Assembly (NCBI RefSeq): GCF_040436345.1
Contig: NC_133238.1
Span: 5,768,150-5,832,149 of the forward strand
From: Pagrus major
Lineage: Eukaryota; Chordata; Actinopteri; Spariformes; Sparidae
DNA: 64,000 nucleotides
Direction of reading: 5' to 3'
Below the pieces are notes generated by a model. The model did not search any database and was not told the DNA's origin. It was given only the letters and a program-made list of their open reading frames with translations. Positions 52,997 through 63,260 of the stretch are shown piece by piece. Each line of letters starts with the position of its first letter. Position 1 is the stretch's first letter. A program made the translations under genes and the position numbers.

Positions 52997-54071
52997 ATTG
53001 AGGAGACCTCTCTGTCAGGAATTATACCTGGCAGAGACAGCGACATGCCTCCACTGGAGTCGACATCAAACCCAGATGGTAAGGTGATAAGTGTTGTATC
53101 ATAATACATTAAACCATCACTGATAGCTTAGTGGTCAGTATAGTTTAACCTAGGTCGTACAGTCCCACCAAACAAACAGAAGATTCATTAGTGGGGTTTT
53201 CTCTCCGGATTGAATGAAGTGGAAACGGGAAACCAGAAATGTTAGATTGTGCGTAACGGATACAATCAGTGATGGCTGTCGGAATGTAGAGCTATTTAAC
53301 ATTTATTTTAACAAAGGATATGGATAACATATAGCCCACAGCAGTTTTGTATGCATCTTCTTCAACTTATTTGAATCTTAATAGCCTAAAGCTCTGTTTT
53401 TATACAGCTCCAAATAAGTCAGTCTGCAGCCAACGTAAATTGAACATTTTTGAAATCAGATTTATTAAAAGGTTTCTTTCAAATGATCAAAGAGCCACAC
53501 AAAAAAAAAAACAAACGTGTTGTCTCAAATAATTTTCTAGCTGGCGAGTGCTCCTCCCATGATGTGGCTCCACCACCTGCTGCCCCTGCTGCTGCTGCTT
53601 CTTCTGCTTCTTCTGCTGCTCCTGCTGCACCCAGGTACCGAGGCCGGAGAGGTGATCCGGCTGTCCTTACAGATGAGGTCCTGAGGAATCAGGAGGCTTT
53701 ACTTGCAGCAGTCAACCAAATAAACACATCCCTCCAAGACATTAACACGAGCTTGAAGGGAATCTGCGAGGCACTTTTGCACCCTCAAAAATAAAGTCTG
53801 ATCTTTTCAGTATTGTGTGATGTCTGTGGTTATCCTGGGAAAATACTTGAAACAAGATAATCAAGCTACTTCTCTTTTATTCTGATAATTAAATATAGCC
53901 CATTTGTATACATTTTCAAGAGCATGGCATTAAAATAAACTGATGTAGCCTACTGAAACAGGATGCTGTATATAAATATAAAACAAAATACAAATGAAAC
54001 TAACTTTCTGCAAAGCATGTCGGCCTAAAATGTGCATAGCTTATTCAGACCCTGTCTTAGCAACAGTTACC

Positions 54072-55173
54072 TTAAAATCGCTCTATAAGTTGCTGGCGTG
54101 TCTGTATAGCAGCCGCATTTCGAGGCCCAAGAGCTGGTTCCAGAGGCAGTCGTTCCTCTGGATTGGGGACCTCAGGCAGGGGAAGGCCCTGTTTAATGGC
54201 CACGTTGTGCAGGACACAGCAGGCTAATATTATTCAACACGCCTTCCCGGGTGCATAAAGAAGGGTGCCACCTTTATTGTCCAGGCACATCCATCTTGCC
54301 TTCAAGACCCTGTTGGTGCGCTCTACAACGGCCCGAGTAGCAGCGTGCGCCTCATTGTATGCCAGCTCCTGTGGTGTCTGTGGGTTGGCCAGTGGGGTCA
54401 TAAGCCACTGCGTCAGTGGGTAACCCCTATTCCCTATGGATATAGAAGGGTAAGTCCGTATATAAAACACACATGCAATTGTGTAGGCAGGCTATATTCT
54501 TACCAATGAGCCAGCCGTCCCTCACAGCTCCATCCTCCAAACGCGTGCCAACTGCGCTATTACGCAGGATGAACGCGTCATGCGTCCCACCAGGCCGACG
54601 TGCCACAACGTTTAACAACACACACTTTGCATCACAGATCAGTTGCACATTCACGGAATGAAAGTTTTTCCGGTTTATGTAAGCAAATGCATCACCAGAT
54701 GGAGCCTTGATGCGTACGTGTGTGCAGTCTATGGCACCGATGACACCTGGCATGTTTGCAATTGCACTGAATCCCTGCATCACTTCTACCTGCCGTTGTG
54801 CACCACAGGGAAAGTTGATATACTCTGGCAGTATTTTTATAATACCTTTAAGCACTGCAGGGAGGATGCGGCTCATTGATGGTTGTGAAATGCCGGACCT
54901 GTCACCTATCTCCCGTTGGAAGGTCCCTGTGGCTAGGAAACCAAGCACAGATAGTACCTGTAATTGTGCAGGGATGGCATGGCTGCGTTTTGTTGGCCTT
55001 GTCAGATTAGGCTCCAAAATGTTGCATAAATGCAACAGAATTGGTCTCGGGAGTCTGAAACGACTAATCAACCATTCATCACTCTCAGCCAACATATCTG
55101 CTCGATCCCTGAAATACCTCTCTCTCCATATAGCGCCTTGCGCCAAAACATGCAAGAGTGCAAGTTCAGCCAT
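54072..55173 (-). pseudogene. Harbinger 2 transposase (DDE_Tnp_4), one in-frame stop
   Basis: Exon 1 is 55,173-54,504 and exon 2 is 54,433-54,072, with a GT-AG intron; together they give 343 codons of continuous frame. Catalytic motifs are GAIDCTHVRIKAPSG (D1), PGGTHDAFILRNS (D2) and VVERTNRVLKARW (E), and a helix-turn-helix-like SGISQPSMSRILPAVL lies near residue 100. A TGA at 54,236-54,234 (after APGKAC) interrupts exon 2, after which IILACCVLHNVAIKQGLPLP continues in frame to the natural TAA. ATG 55,182 in the same frame is an alternative start. Apart from the stop it looks functional. Confidence 0.88.
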
Positions 55174-55733
55174 TGTTACCATTAACTAAGACTGAAGGCC
55201 TTTTATACTGTGGGAGGTTTAATTAGAATTGACACCACCTGAGTGACCCAGATATGGTAATGGTTTACATCCTTTTTGTGATTTTATTATTAACCTATAT
55301 TTTTATTATCATCATTCAACATGTAGAAAGAACGTGTAATCTATTGAGTCGATTTACATAGATAATTCACAATCATGAACCTAATCTGGATCTTAAACCT
55401 GCCAATTGCCAACTACTTTAACTAAATGTGTTATATTTTTATCATATGTTTAGGCTATATCACGTGTTTCAAAGGCATGTGCGTATTGTGTACATAACAG
55501 AGCGCAATATGAATTTAAATTGTAATTTCCAATAGTGACAAGCATTATTTATGTGCATTCTTAAATTTACACAAGCACTACGCGTGGTCAGCAGCATGTG
55601 TAGATTTTGTTAGTAGCTACGAAAAGATCGGAGCTACTAAAATATTGATGAATGCGAGATGCACGTAAATTTCCGTCTGCGAACAGTTTACACACAAATT
55701 CGTTCTGCTCACGTTTCATGAATGAGACCCAGT

Positions 55734-56100
55734 GACTTTTGATAGTCACTTAACTTGGTTGCAAAATTCTCAAAGTTTCCCTTAATCATGAAGAACAAAG
55801 GACAGCAAAGAAATCTCAAGAGGGCCCAAACAAAATGGCAATCTGTTAGGATGATGTCTGCAGTATGTCAAAGACGGAATCAAAATGACCCAGGTGTGCC
55901 ATTCCCCACCTCTCTTAAGCCTTCACAAACAGCGTCATCACACCCTGATTGGCTGTGAGGGGAATGCCCCAAGCTGCTCTCACTCACTAATTAGGAGCTA
56001 GTCTCCACAGCCTGCACAACAGGTGATCTGAATTTGCTGCAATCAACCCAGAGGTATTTAGACAATCAGCCAAAATATAAGAATAGCAAGTACCAAATAA
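55734..56100. other. Sequence flanking Harbinger 2, no gene
   Basis: Presumed continuation of the dispersed repeat interrupted at 51,970. No coding region was recognised. Confidence 0.4.
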
Positions 56101-56109
56101 TGGGACTGC

Positions 56110-56530
56110 TACAGCACATTTGTGTATTTGGTTGTGTGTATTTGGAGTGTTGTGTGTATTATTAGCATGTCTCTGCATCTGTAGTGTGTTTCTGTATTTG
56201 GTTGTTTTGTGTTTATGTGAAGCAAATTTCTGTATTTGGTTTTGTTGTGTGTATTTGCAGTATGTTTGTGTATTTGGTTGTGTGTATTTGTAGTGTGTTT
56301 GTGTATTTGGTTGTGTGTATTTGTAGTGTGTTTGTGTATTTGGTTGTGTTTTGTGTATTTGTAGGGGGTTTTCTGTATTTGGTTTTGTTGTGTGTACTGC
56401 TTGTGTTGTGTGCATTTGTAGTGTGTTTCTGTATTAGGTTGTGTAGTGTGTATTTGTAGAGTGGTTGTGTATGTGGTTGTGTTGTGTGTATTTGTAGTGT
56501 ATTTCTTTATTTGGTCGTGTGTATTTGCAG
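56110..56530. repeat. TG-rich minisatellite, ~30-36-bp period
   Basis: Many imperfect copies of GTGTGTATTTGTAGTGTGTT and TTGTGTATTTGGTTGTGTG. The cysteine/valine-rich and Thr/Asn-rich ORFs across it are artefacts. Confidence 0.92.
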
Positions 56531-57065
56531 CTTGTGTGTGTACTTGCAGTGGGTTTCCCTAAATGCTGTGCATGTGTTGTCAAATTTATGAAAATGTTTT
56601 CTTAATTTGCTTGTATTATGTATATTTGCATGTGTTTTATTAAAAGGTGCACTATATAGTTTTGGGGAAGAAATGCTAATCAGAAGAGAAAGATCTTCAT
56701 TGACTGATTTTTTTCTGCTTAAACAAACTAAATAAACAAACTTTCTTTGTTTTCATGACTGAATAAACAAACTAACCTTAAAAGGACAACAGACTGTTTT
56801 ACTTTGTTTATATTTGTAGGACCCTGCCACCTTTCTAGCTTCAAACAGTGTTCTGGGGACCTTATTTTCCTCTGAGAACAGTTTGTACATTCAGTTATGG
56901 AAACAAATATTTCTGAGTTTGTATTATTACTGCATTAATATTGTAAATATTAAAAGTTTGAATTTCTTCTCCAAAACTACATAGTGCAGGTACCTTTAAA
57001 AGGTGAATTTAAAAAATCAAAGATTTGTAAAGATTGAGGAAATGTCTTTTGACCTCGGAAAAACA
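56531..57065. other. A/T-rich stretch with no recognisable gene
   Basis: Nothing identifiable. The words TTTGGGGAAGAAATGCTAAT and CTACATAGTGCAGG suggest an old low-complexity repeat. Confidence 0.4.
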
Positions 57066-57180
57066 AAACGGGCTTGGGAATCAAGGGATTCAGTAAAGAT
57101 AAACAACAAAAGAAACCTGCATGTGTCAGGCTATTGTAAGGCAAGCAAAAGTCATGTACAATTAGCACTAAGCACACAGT
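57066..57180. repeat. Dispersed repeat, copy B
   Basis: Similar to 51,832-51,930 in the same orientation, with about 20% divergence and small indels by eye. Family unknown. Confidence 0.6.
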
Positions 57181-57841
57181 GTTCTCTTCAAGGCAAACAC
57201 ATACCGTTTCAAACATTTGTAACTTAAAGTAAACATTAATGGATTTTCAGGGCAAAAGCTATGTTTCTCAGTCCAACCATGGTAGAAACCGCTTCCCCTC
57301 TGCTGCTCCTCCCTTATTGAAATTACTGGAGATAGCAAGTTACCGTGCTGTGGTGTGAAAAACCCTTTAGTCCGATTATCAGAGGACACTGGATAAATGT
57401 TGTTTCCAAATGGTTCATACAGTTTGGCGTTTGTTTCAAATGAGGCAGCTCAAATGGAGGTAGTATTTTTGTGGAAACTGGGTCTTACGCCTTGGTATAA
57501 AATGGCTATGTTGCAAAGGCAGCACAGAAGAAGCTTCAGTCCTTTGTCACTGCTTGATTCCACTGGGCACGTCTCTGTAACCTCTTCAGTGCGACGCAAT
57601 TTTTTTCCACCCTCCAAGCTGCTTCATACCCATAGCTGCTTGTGTTTATTTATATAATACCAACAAAGAATGAACAACTGGTCAACTTGATGATGAATAG
57701 CTGAATGGACTACAATAGGTTTACCTTGTAGTCCATTTCGGTGTCTCATGGTCATCAGTGTTTGTTTAGTTTTCAAGGAGTTGGCTCAGTTGTCATAAGA
57801 GGAGACACTACAGATGAATAGAGAACATTTTAACTAATATA
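57181..57841. other. Stretch with no recognisable gene
   Basis: Short incidental ORFs only; no motif recognised. Confidence 0.4.
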
Positions 57842-58952
57842 CAGTACTGTGCAAAAGTTTTAGGCAGGCGTGAAAAAATGCTTATCATATGCCTCCCTGA
57901 TGGTATTGCATGATGGATAAGTATCTGCCTGTATTTCTCAGCATTGAGGACACCATTAATCCTGACCAAATCTCCAACTCCATTTGCAGAAATGCAGCCC
58001 CAAACTTGCAAGGAACCTCCACCATGCTTCACTGTTGCCTGCAGACACTCATTACTGTACCGCTCTCCAGCCCTTCGGCGAACAAACTGCCTTCTGATAC
58101 AGCCAAATATTTCAAATTTTGACGCATCAGTCCAGAGCACCTGCTGCCATTTTTCTGCACCCCAGTTCCTATGTTTTGGTGCATAGTTGAGTTGCTTGGC
58201 CTTTTTTTCCATGTCGGAGGTATGGCTTTTTGGCTGCAACTCTTCCATGAAGACCACTTCTGGCCAGACTTCTCAGGACAGTAGATGGGTGTACCTAGGT
58301 CCCATTGGTTTCTGCCAGTTCTGAGCTGATGGCACTGCTGGCCATCTTCCAGTTTCGAAGGGAAATAAGCTTGATGTGTTTTTCATCTGTTGCACTCAGT
58401 TTCCTTGGCCAAACACTGCGTCTACGATCCTCAATGTTGCCCGTTTCTTTGTGCTTCTTCAAAAGAGCTTGAACAGCACATCTTGAAACCGCTGTCTGCT
58501 TTGAAATCTTTGTCTGGGAGAGACCTTGCTGATGCAGTATAACTACCTTGTGTCTTGTTGCTGTGCTCAGTCTTGCCATGGTGTATGACCTGTGACATGA
58601 AATGGTCTTCCACAACCTCACCTTGGGAGCAGAGTTTGGCTGTTCCTCACCCAATTTTAAGCCTCCATCACAGCCGTTTCTGTTTCAGTTAATGACTGTG
58701 TTTCAAGCTACATGTTGATCATACACCTGACTATAATCCTACAAAATCCCTGACTTTGTGCAAGTGTACCTTTAAGAATTGATGCAGGTTTGAAGGTAGT
58801 AACACCAAATATTGAATTGATTTAGATTTGTCTTTTATTCGCTCACTTTGCATTATGTAAATTGATAAAAATAAACAATTATTATTTATATTTTTGAAAG
58901 CATTCGTAGTTTACAGCATTTTTTACACCTGCCTAAAACTGTTCTGTTGCAC

Positions 58953-58958
<6 letters not shown>
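57842..58958 (-). mobile_element. Tc1/mariner element, internally deleted, with TA duplication
   Basis: Terminal inverted repeats CAGTACTGTGCAAAAGTTTT at the left and CAGTACTGTGC-like at the right (AGTACTGTGCAACAGAACAG in inverse, with small differences), flanked by TA on both sides. Length is ~1.1 kb versus ~1.6 kb for intact Tc1. The right end abuts an AT microsatellite. Confidence 0.85.
57860..58579 (-). pseudogene. Tc1 transposase fossil
   Basis: Starts MARLSTATRHKVVILHQQGL (minus, ATG near 58,579) with the paired-type HTH (LSQTKISKQTAVSRCAVQAL) and the bipartite linker (DRRRSVWPRKLSATDEKHIK). It shifts frame near 58,295 and continues as KHRNWGAEKWQQVLWTDASK, with the first catalytic Asp in WTDASKFEIFG. 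The second Asp/third acidic region (QQDNDPKHTS type) is absent, because the copy lacks the corresponding ~400 bp. Confidence 0.85.

Positions 58959-59027
<69 letters not shown>
58957..59027. repeat. (AT)n microsatellite
   Basis: About 70 bp of nearly pure AT dinucleotides, next to the Tc1 end; TA-rich targets suit Tc1 insertion. Confidence 0.95.
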
Positions 59028-59039
59028 GCTATTCACCTA

Positions 59040-59575
59040 TCTTACCCTAATTAATGCAGTGATTTGCTTCTCATTTCTTAAACAACCATGTTGGAAGTCA
59101 TATCCTGTGGTCATGGAGAAGATGTTACTCTGTTTCAGGAAGGTGAAATTATTGGCCTGCAGCAAGCAAAGTAAAACTGTCCAATGCATTAATAAAACCT
59201 GGAAGGATAGTGGTGAAAAATCATCTTCGAGGAAGAAATATGGTCAGAAAAAAAATCTTGAATGAAATCAAATGGTAAAAATCAAATGGTAAAAAATCAG
59301 CAGTAGAACTCTCGGCTATGTTAAATAGTGAAAGTAAGAGCATTTCCACACACACAATGCGAAGAGAACTCAAGGGACTGGGACTGGAACATAAAGATTG
59401 GAGTCTGGAGCAATGGAAAAAGGTCATGTGGCCTGATGAGTCCAAATTTACCCTGTTCCAGAGTGATTGGCGCATCAGGGTAAGAAGAGAGGTGGATGAA
59501 GTGATGCATCCATCATGCCTAGTGCCTACCGTACAAGCCTGTGGGGGCAGTGTTATGATGTTGGGTCTGTAAAAC
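59040..59575 (+). pseudogene. Second Tc1-family transposase relic
   Basis: Decayed plus-strand Tc1 sequence. TMRRELKGLGLEHKDWSLEQ, WKKVMWPDESKFTLFQSDWR (first catalytic Asp) and VQACGGSVMMLGL match the middle of a Tc1 transposase of a different subfamily from the one at 57.8 kb. The N-terminal part is broken by several frame changes and the C-terminal third is missing. Confidence 0.75.
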
Positions 59576-59689
59576 AGCCCTATCGTCATGCTACAAATTT
59601 ACAGCATGCCGTTAAACTCTTGGAAGCATGGTCCCAGTTTACACAATGGCACTGCACAGGTGGACCATCCAAAAGTTGTCTCTAAAACC

Positions 59690-60850
59690 TCGCTCACACT
59701 TTGCCCGCCGTCAATTTCTCTGAAAAGCAACACACCATCTTTTGCGTCCACTAAACTTGACAAGAGAATGACCTGGCTTCAAATTTCTTATAATAACCTG
59801 ATCCACAGCACTGTCTACCACACCCTTTGCCCCCTGCCTTCTCCCATTGTAGCCATTACACAGGACATGGACAAGCTTCAGCTTGAAGGCTTTGAGGGAG
59901 AAGGGCTTCAGATTACTGGGTAAATGCCTCTGCAGGTTCACCCACACAATGTAGGCATTGATGATAGATATGTTAAGCATTCCCCCAAAAACATATTTCC
60001 ACCACTTCTTGCCTGACATAGTCACACAGCTGGTCCAGATGGTAAACTCCCCCCATCTTGAGATTGTAGTCAACAACCAATTCAGGAACAGTAATCAAAT
60101 CATCCTGTTAAAACTCGGTTGCTGGTTTCATCAAATCATCCCCTTGTGAATTTGTGGTGACACTTCTGGTTTGTCTCTCCAGCAGCAAATCAGTAGATCT
60201 CCTACTGACCACTTGATACTCTGGCCGCTCACTAGTTTGCCATTTGTAATGGTCCTGGCAAAGTCCCTTCTATTTGGTCTGATGGTACCACAGTAGTAGA
60301 TATCGGCATACAGTAGATCACTTGCAAGGGAGATAGGAGAAAAAGTTGTCAGCATACAAGTGGTGGTGCGAGAGCAGGTAGCCTTTTATCAGTCTCATGA
60401 CAATACACCAATCCAAGTTCAGCCTCTTCCTGTGCTTCCTTCCTGCCTGTGTACATGCTAAATGCTAGGCAGAATCCAGTGAAACAATCACACAGGCACC
60501 ACAGCCTGATGCCCCACTTGACTGGCTTTTTGGACATGTACTGTTTCTAGGAGCCGATCATCAAACTTTAACATCGCCTCATCGACAGAGAGAGCTTGCC
60601 TGGGATGCAGCAGCTTTGGAAAGTTTTCCTCAAGGATGCGGAGGAAAGGCCTCATCTTGTGCAACTTGTCAGACTGATTGGAAAAAGCTGGATCTGTCAT
60701 TTGTATGAATTTGCAAAGCTGCTCAAAGTGGTTCTGGGGCATCTTGTGGGAGATGTATGGGACTATAACTTGTGGATGCCCATGAGGATGCTGATGCCAA
60801 TGAATGCTTTCATTTCAACACCAAATCACTGAAAAAACAGGAACCTACAA
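59690..60850 (-). pseudogene. piggyBac-family transposase (PGBD4-like) fossil
   Basis: Minus-strand pieces in three frames. MPQNHFEQLCKFIQMTDPAF leads to LHPRQALSVDEAMLKFDDRL, whose SVDEAM holds the first catalytic Asp. Next come MSKKPVKWGIRLWCLCDCFT and GFCLAFSMYTGRKEAQEEAE, then a degenerate region near 60,300 (DLLYADIYYCGTIRPNRRDF), and a C-terminal stretch with KKWWKYVFGGMLNISIINAY. Frames are broken several times. No TTAA-flanked ends were recognised. Confidence 0.75.
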
Positions 60851-61116
60851 GTTGCATGAATAAACTAAGACCATCCCCCAGAGTTGTCTGAATCCCAGGC
60901 TTAGTAGTGCAAGGCTGAATATTAGGATTCTGGTGCAGAAGAACCAGACATGTCCCGCTACTTACAGATGGTGATTGATTTATGTGATTTTGAGCAAAAA
61001 ACTTGAACTCAGAATGTCTTTGTCACCTTCCACAATTGTATTGTTGTAGGCAGTGTTTTATATAGAAAGTCGGCAAATTTATTTGTGTAAATTTACTGAG
61101 TATAAAAACACTGTGA
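60851..61116. other. Short stretch with no recognisable gene
   Basis: Nothing identified. Confidence 0.4.
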
Positions 61117-61672
61117 TTAGGCCAGTACTCCAGACTGACTCTTCATCACACTTCCCCCAGGAAAACAGTGTCTGTCCCCGGCAGTGAGAGCTAGGTAGCT
61201 AGGTAGGTCCCGATGTTTACCGATGTTAATTATGTGATGTGATTTCAAGCAAAAGTCCTCATCTGTGTCTTCATAACTTTCCACGGTGCATGGTGGGTCA
61301 AGATTTCTCTCACAACATAATATTACGGCATCCATAAGATTATAATACCAGGGGCGTTTATCCGGCGGAGCCACTGTTTTGAGACTGGCTGGAAACACAT
61401 GAAAAAATGTTATGTTGTCAAAGTAACAATGTCTATTTACAGTTCCAGTTATTGATGACAACTTGATGTGTCTTAAATCCAGCATTCAGGATGTTATTTT
61501 GCGTGTTTTGATAAACTGGGAATTTGCCATGTTTTATGTCGATATCCCAATCAGAGTAACTATAGCTAATTGAAGCAATAAAATCCCTAGTGCCTGGTGT
61601 CTTGAAAGAGAAAGTTGGGTTGCACAGCTGGTCTACATGTACCAGGATGCATTGCATGCAACCTCCTGACAC
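61117..61672 (-). other. Unidentified open segments, possible host or element exon
   Basis: Two overlapping minus-strand frames (61,672-61,433 and 61,485-61,117). The first reads GGCMQCILVHVDQLCNPTFS with HGKFPVYQNTQNNILNAGFK, and the second LDLRHIKLSSITGTVNRHCY with YTVESYEDTDEDFC-like acidic residues. The composition is protein-like but I recognise no family. It could be the 5' part of the neighbouring piggyBac-type element or an unrelated relic. Confidence 0.3.
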
Positions 61673-61929
61673 TCCCCCCTAAATACTTCCTAAACCTGCC
61701 CAGAGCGAGAAGGCGGGCGTTTCAAATGGGGCTGTGTACAAAAAGGCATCTGAAATAAGTTGATTGCCAGTAAAGAGGAAGAAGATAATAAATGTGACGA
61801 GATCATCGTAGTTTTCATTGTTATAATACTTCATAGACTATATTTTTGTTTATATTTGGTTGTGTTGTATAATACACAGTTTATTTAACTAACTTCTTTG
61901 CATCTTTTTGAGATAAGATATTTTCTAAT

Positions 61930-63260
61930 TTATGCAATGTTCCGTAGGTGGAAGAAGGCAGTCCTTGAAATGTGTTTTATGTGGGAGTTGAAGGAGGAAT
62001 CATGATAAAAAATAACTCCCAGATTCCTCACTGTGGTGTTGGAGGCCAGAGTAATGCCTTCCAGAGTAGCTATATCATTAGATAATGTGTCTCTAAGATA
62101 TTTAGGGCCCAGCACAATAATGTCTATTTCGTTTGAGTTCAGGAGCAGAAAATTGCAGGTCATCCAGGTTTTTTATGTCCTTTATACATGCCTGAAGTTT
62201 AGGTAACTGATTAGTGTCATCTGGCTTATTGGAAGTATAATTGTATATCATCTGCATAACATGAAAATGAATGTGTTATTTAATGTGAGTGTTTTCTAAT
62301 GATGTTCCCTAAAAGAAGCATCTATAAAGTGAATAGTATTGGTCCGAGCACAGAACCTTGTGGAACTCTAACTAACTAACTTACTAACTTTGGTATGCAG
62401 TGAGGATTCATTGTTAACTTGTACAAACTGAGATCAGTCTGATAAATAGGACTTGAACAAGCTCAATAAAGTTCCTTTAATACCAATTAAATGATCCAGT
62501 CTTTGTAATAGGATGTGGTGTTCAATAGTGTCAAAAGCTGCACCAAGATCTAACAAGACTAGGACAGAGACAAGACCCTCGTCAGATGCAATTAAGAGAT
62601 CATTTGCAACTTTAACCAATGCCGTTTCAGTGCTATGCAATCTAAAACCTGATTGAAGATTCTCATATAAACTATTATTATGTAGAAAGTCACACAGCTG
62701 ATTGGCAACTGTTTTCTCAAGACTCTTAGAGAAAAAGGGAAGGTTAGATACGGTATATAGTTGGCTAAAACCTCTGGATCAAGTCAGGTCAGTTTTTTGA
62801 GAAGCGGTTTCATTACAGCTACTTTAAAGGACTGTGGTACATATCCTGTTAATAGGGACAGATTGATCATGTCGTACATGTCGTGTCATGTATAGAAGTG
62901 CTAAGTAAAGGTAGAGCTTCTTTAAGCAATTTAGTTGGGATTGGGTCTAACAGACACGTTAGTGGTTTAGATGAAGAAACTATTGAAGTTAGCTGGTGAA
63001 GGTCAATGGTAGAAAATAATTCTGATTATATAGCTGGTTTTACAGCTGTTTCTGAGGTTTCTGTGTTAGAGGCTAAATTGGTACCATCTGAGGTCAGATG
63101 GTAATGAATTTGACTCTAATAAGTAGAATTTTATCATAAAGTCAATTACTGCTGAGTGTTATAGGAATACAAGGATCTATAGAAGTATAATCTCTGTCAA
63201 CTTGGCTACAGTGCTGATAAGAAACCTGGGGTTGTTCTTATTTTCCACTATCAATGCTGA
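61930..63260 (-). pseudogene. L2-clade LINE reverse transcriptase fossil
   Basis: Minus strand, 5' to 3': remnants with LDPIPTKLLKEALPLL (about 62,960); [15 protein letters not shown] and [20 protein letters not shown] (62,640-62,434, RT motif A); a GSVLGPILFTL-like stretch (~62,350); CYADDIQLYF (~62,255, catalytic YADD); and NFLLLNSNEIDIIVLGPKYL with TTVRNLGVIFYHDSSFNSHI (62,163-61,930). The order is normal for L2/Maui-type ORF2. The frame is lost several times, and there is no endonuclease domain or 3' tail repeat that I can define. Confidence 0.8.

Larger units (their letters stand above)
52233..53794 (+). pseudogene. Harbinger 2 Myb/SANT-like protein gene, disrupted by a retroposon
   Basis: Exon 1 starts at the ATG at 52,233 (MAQMKKGRERKKNFAEAEIE) and carries the Myb-like trihelix (EIEILLGEVELRKKNVF, WREVTDAVN, KRKWFDMKLEAKKRI). 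It is interrupted after ERIAGII at 52,577 by a 422-bp insertion and resumes at 53,000 (EETSLSGIIPGRDSD), ending at a GT donor at 53,079. Exon 2 is 53,541-53,794 (GECSSHDVAPPPAAPAAAA to ALLHPQK). Without the insertion the frame is continuous for 225 residues. As it stands, translation ends at TAA 52,578-52,580. Confidence 0.85.
51971..55730. mobile_element. PIF/Harbinger DNA transposon 2, fully delimited
   Basis: 3,760 bp with terminal inverted repeats GGGTCTCATTCATGAAACGT at both ends, flanked by the 3-bp duplication AGT (51,968-51,970 and 55,731-55,733). It carries two genes: a SANT/Myb-like gene (+) and a DDE transposase gene (-), convergent. The SANT gene is interrupted by a retroposon, and the transposase has one in-frame stop. 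Otherwise it looks whole. Confidence 0.92.

Noticed and set aside
56184-56459. Cys/Val-rich ORF and the antisense Thr/Asn-rich ORF
   Set aside because: Both arise from the TG-rich minisatellite.
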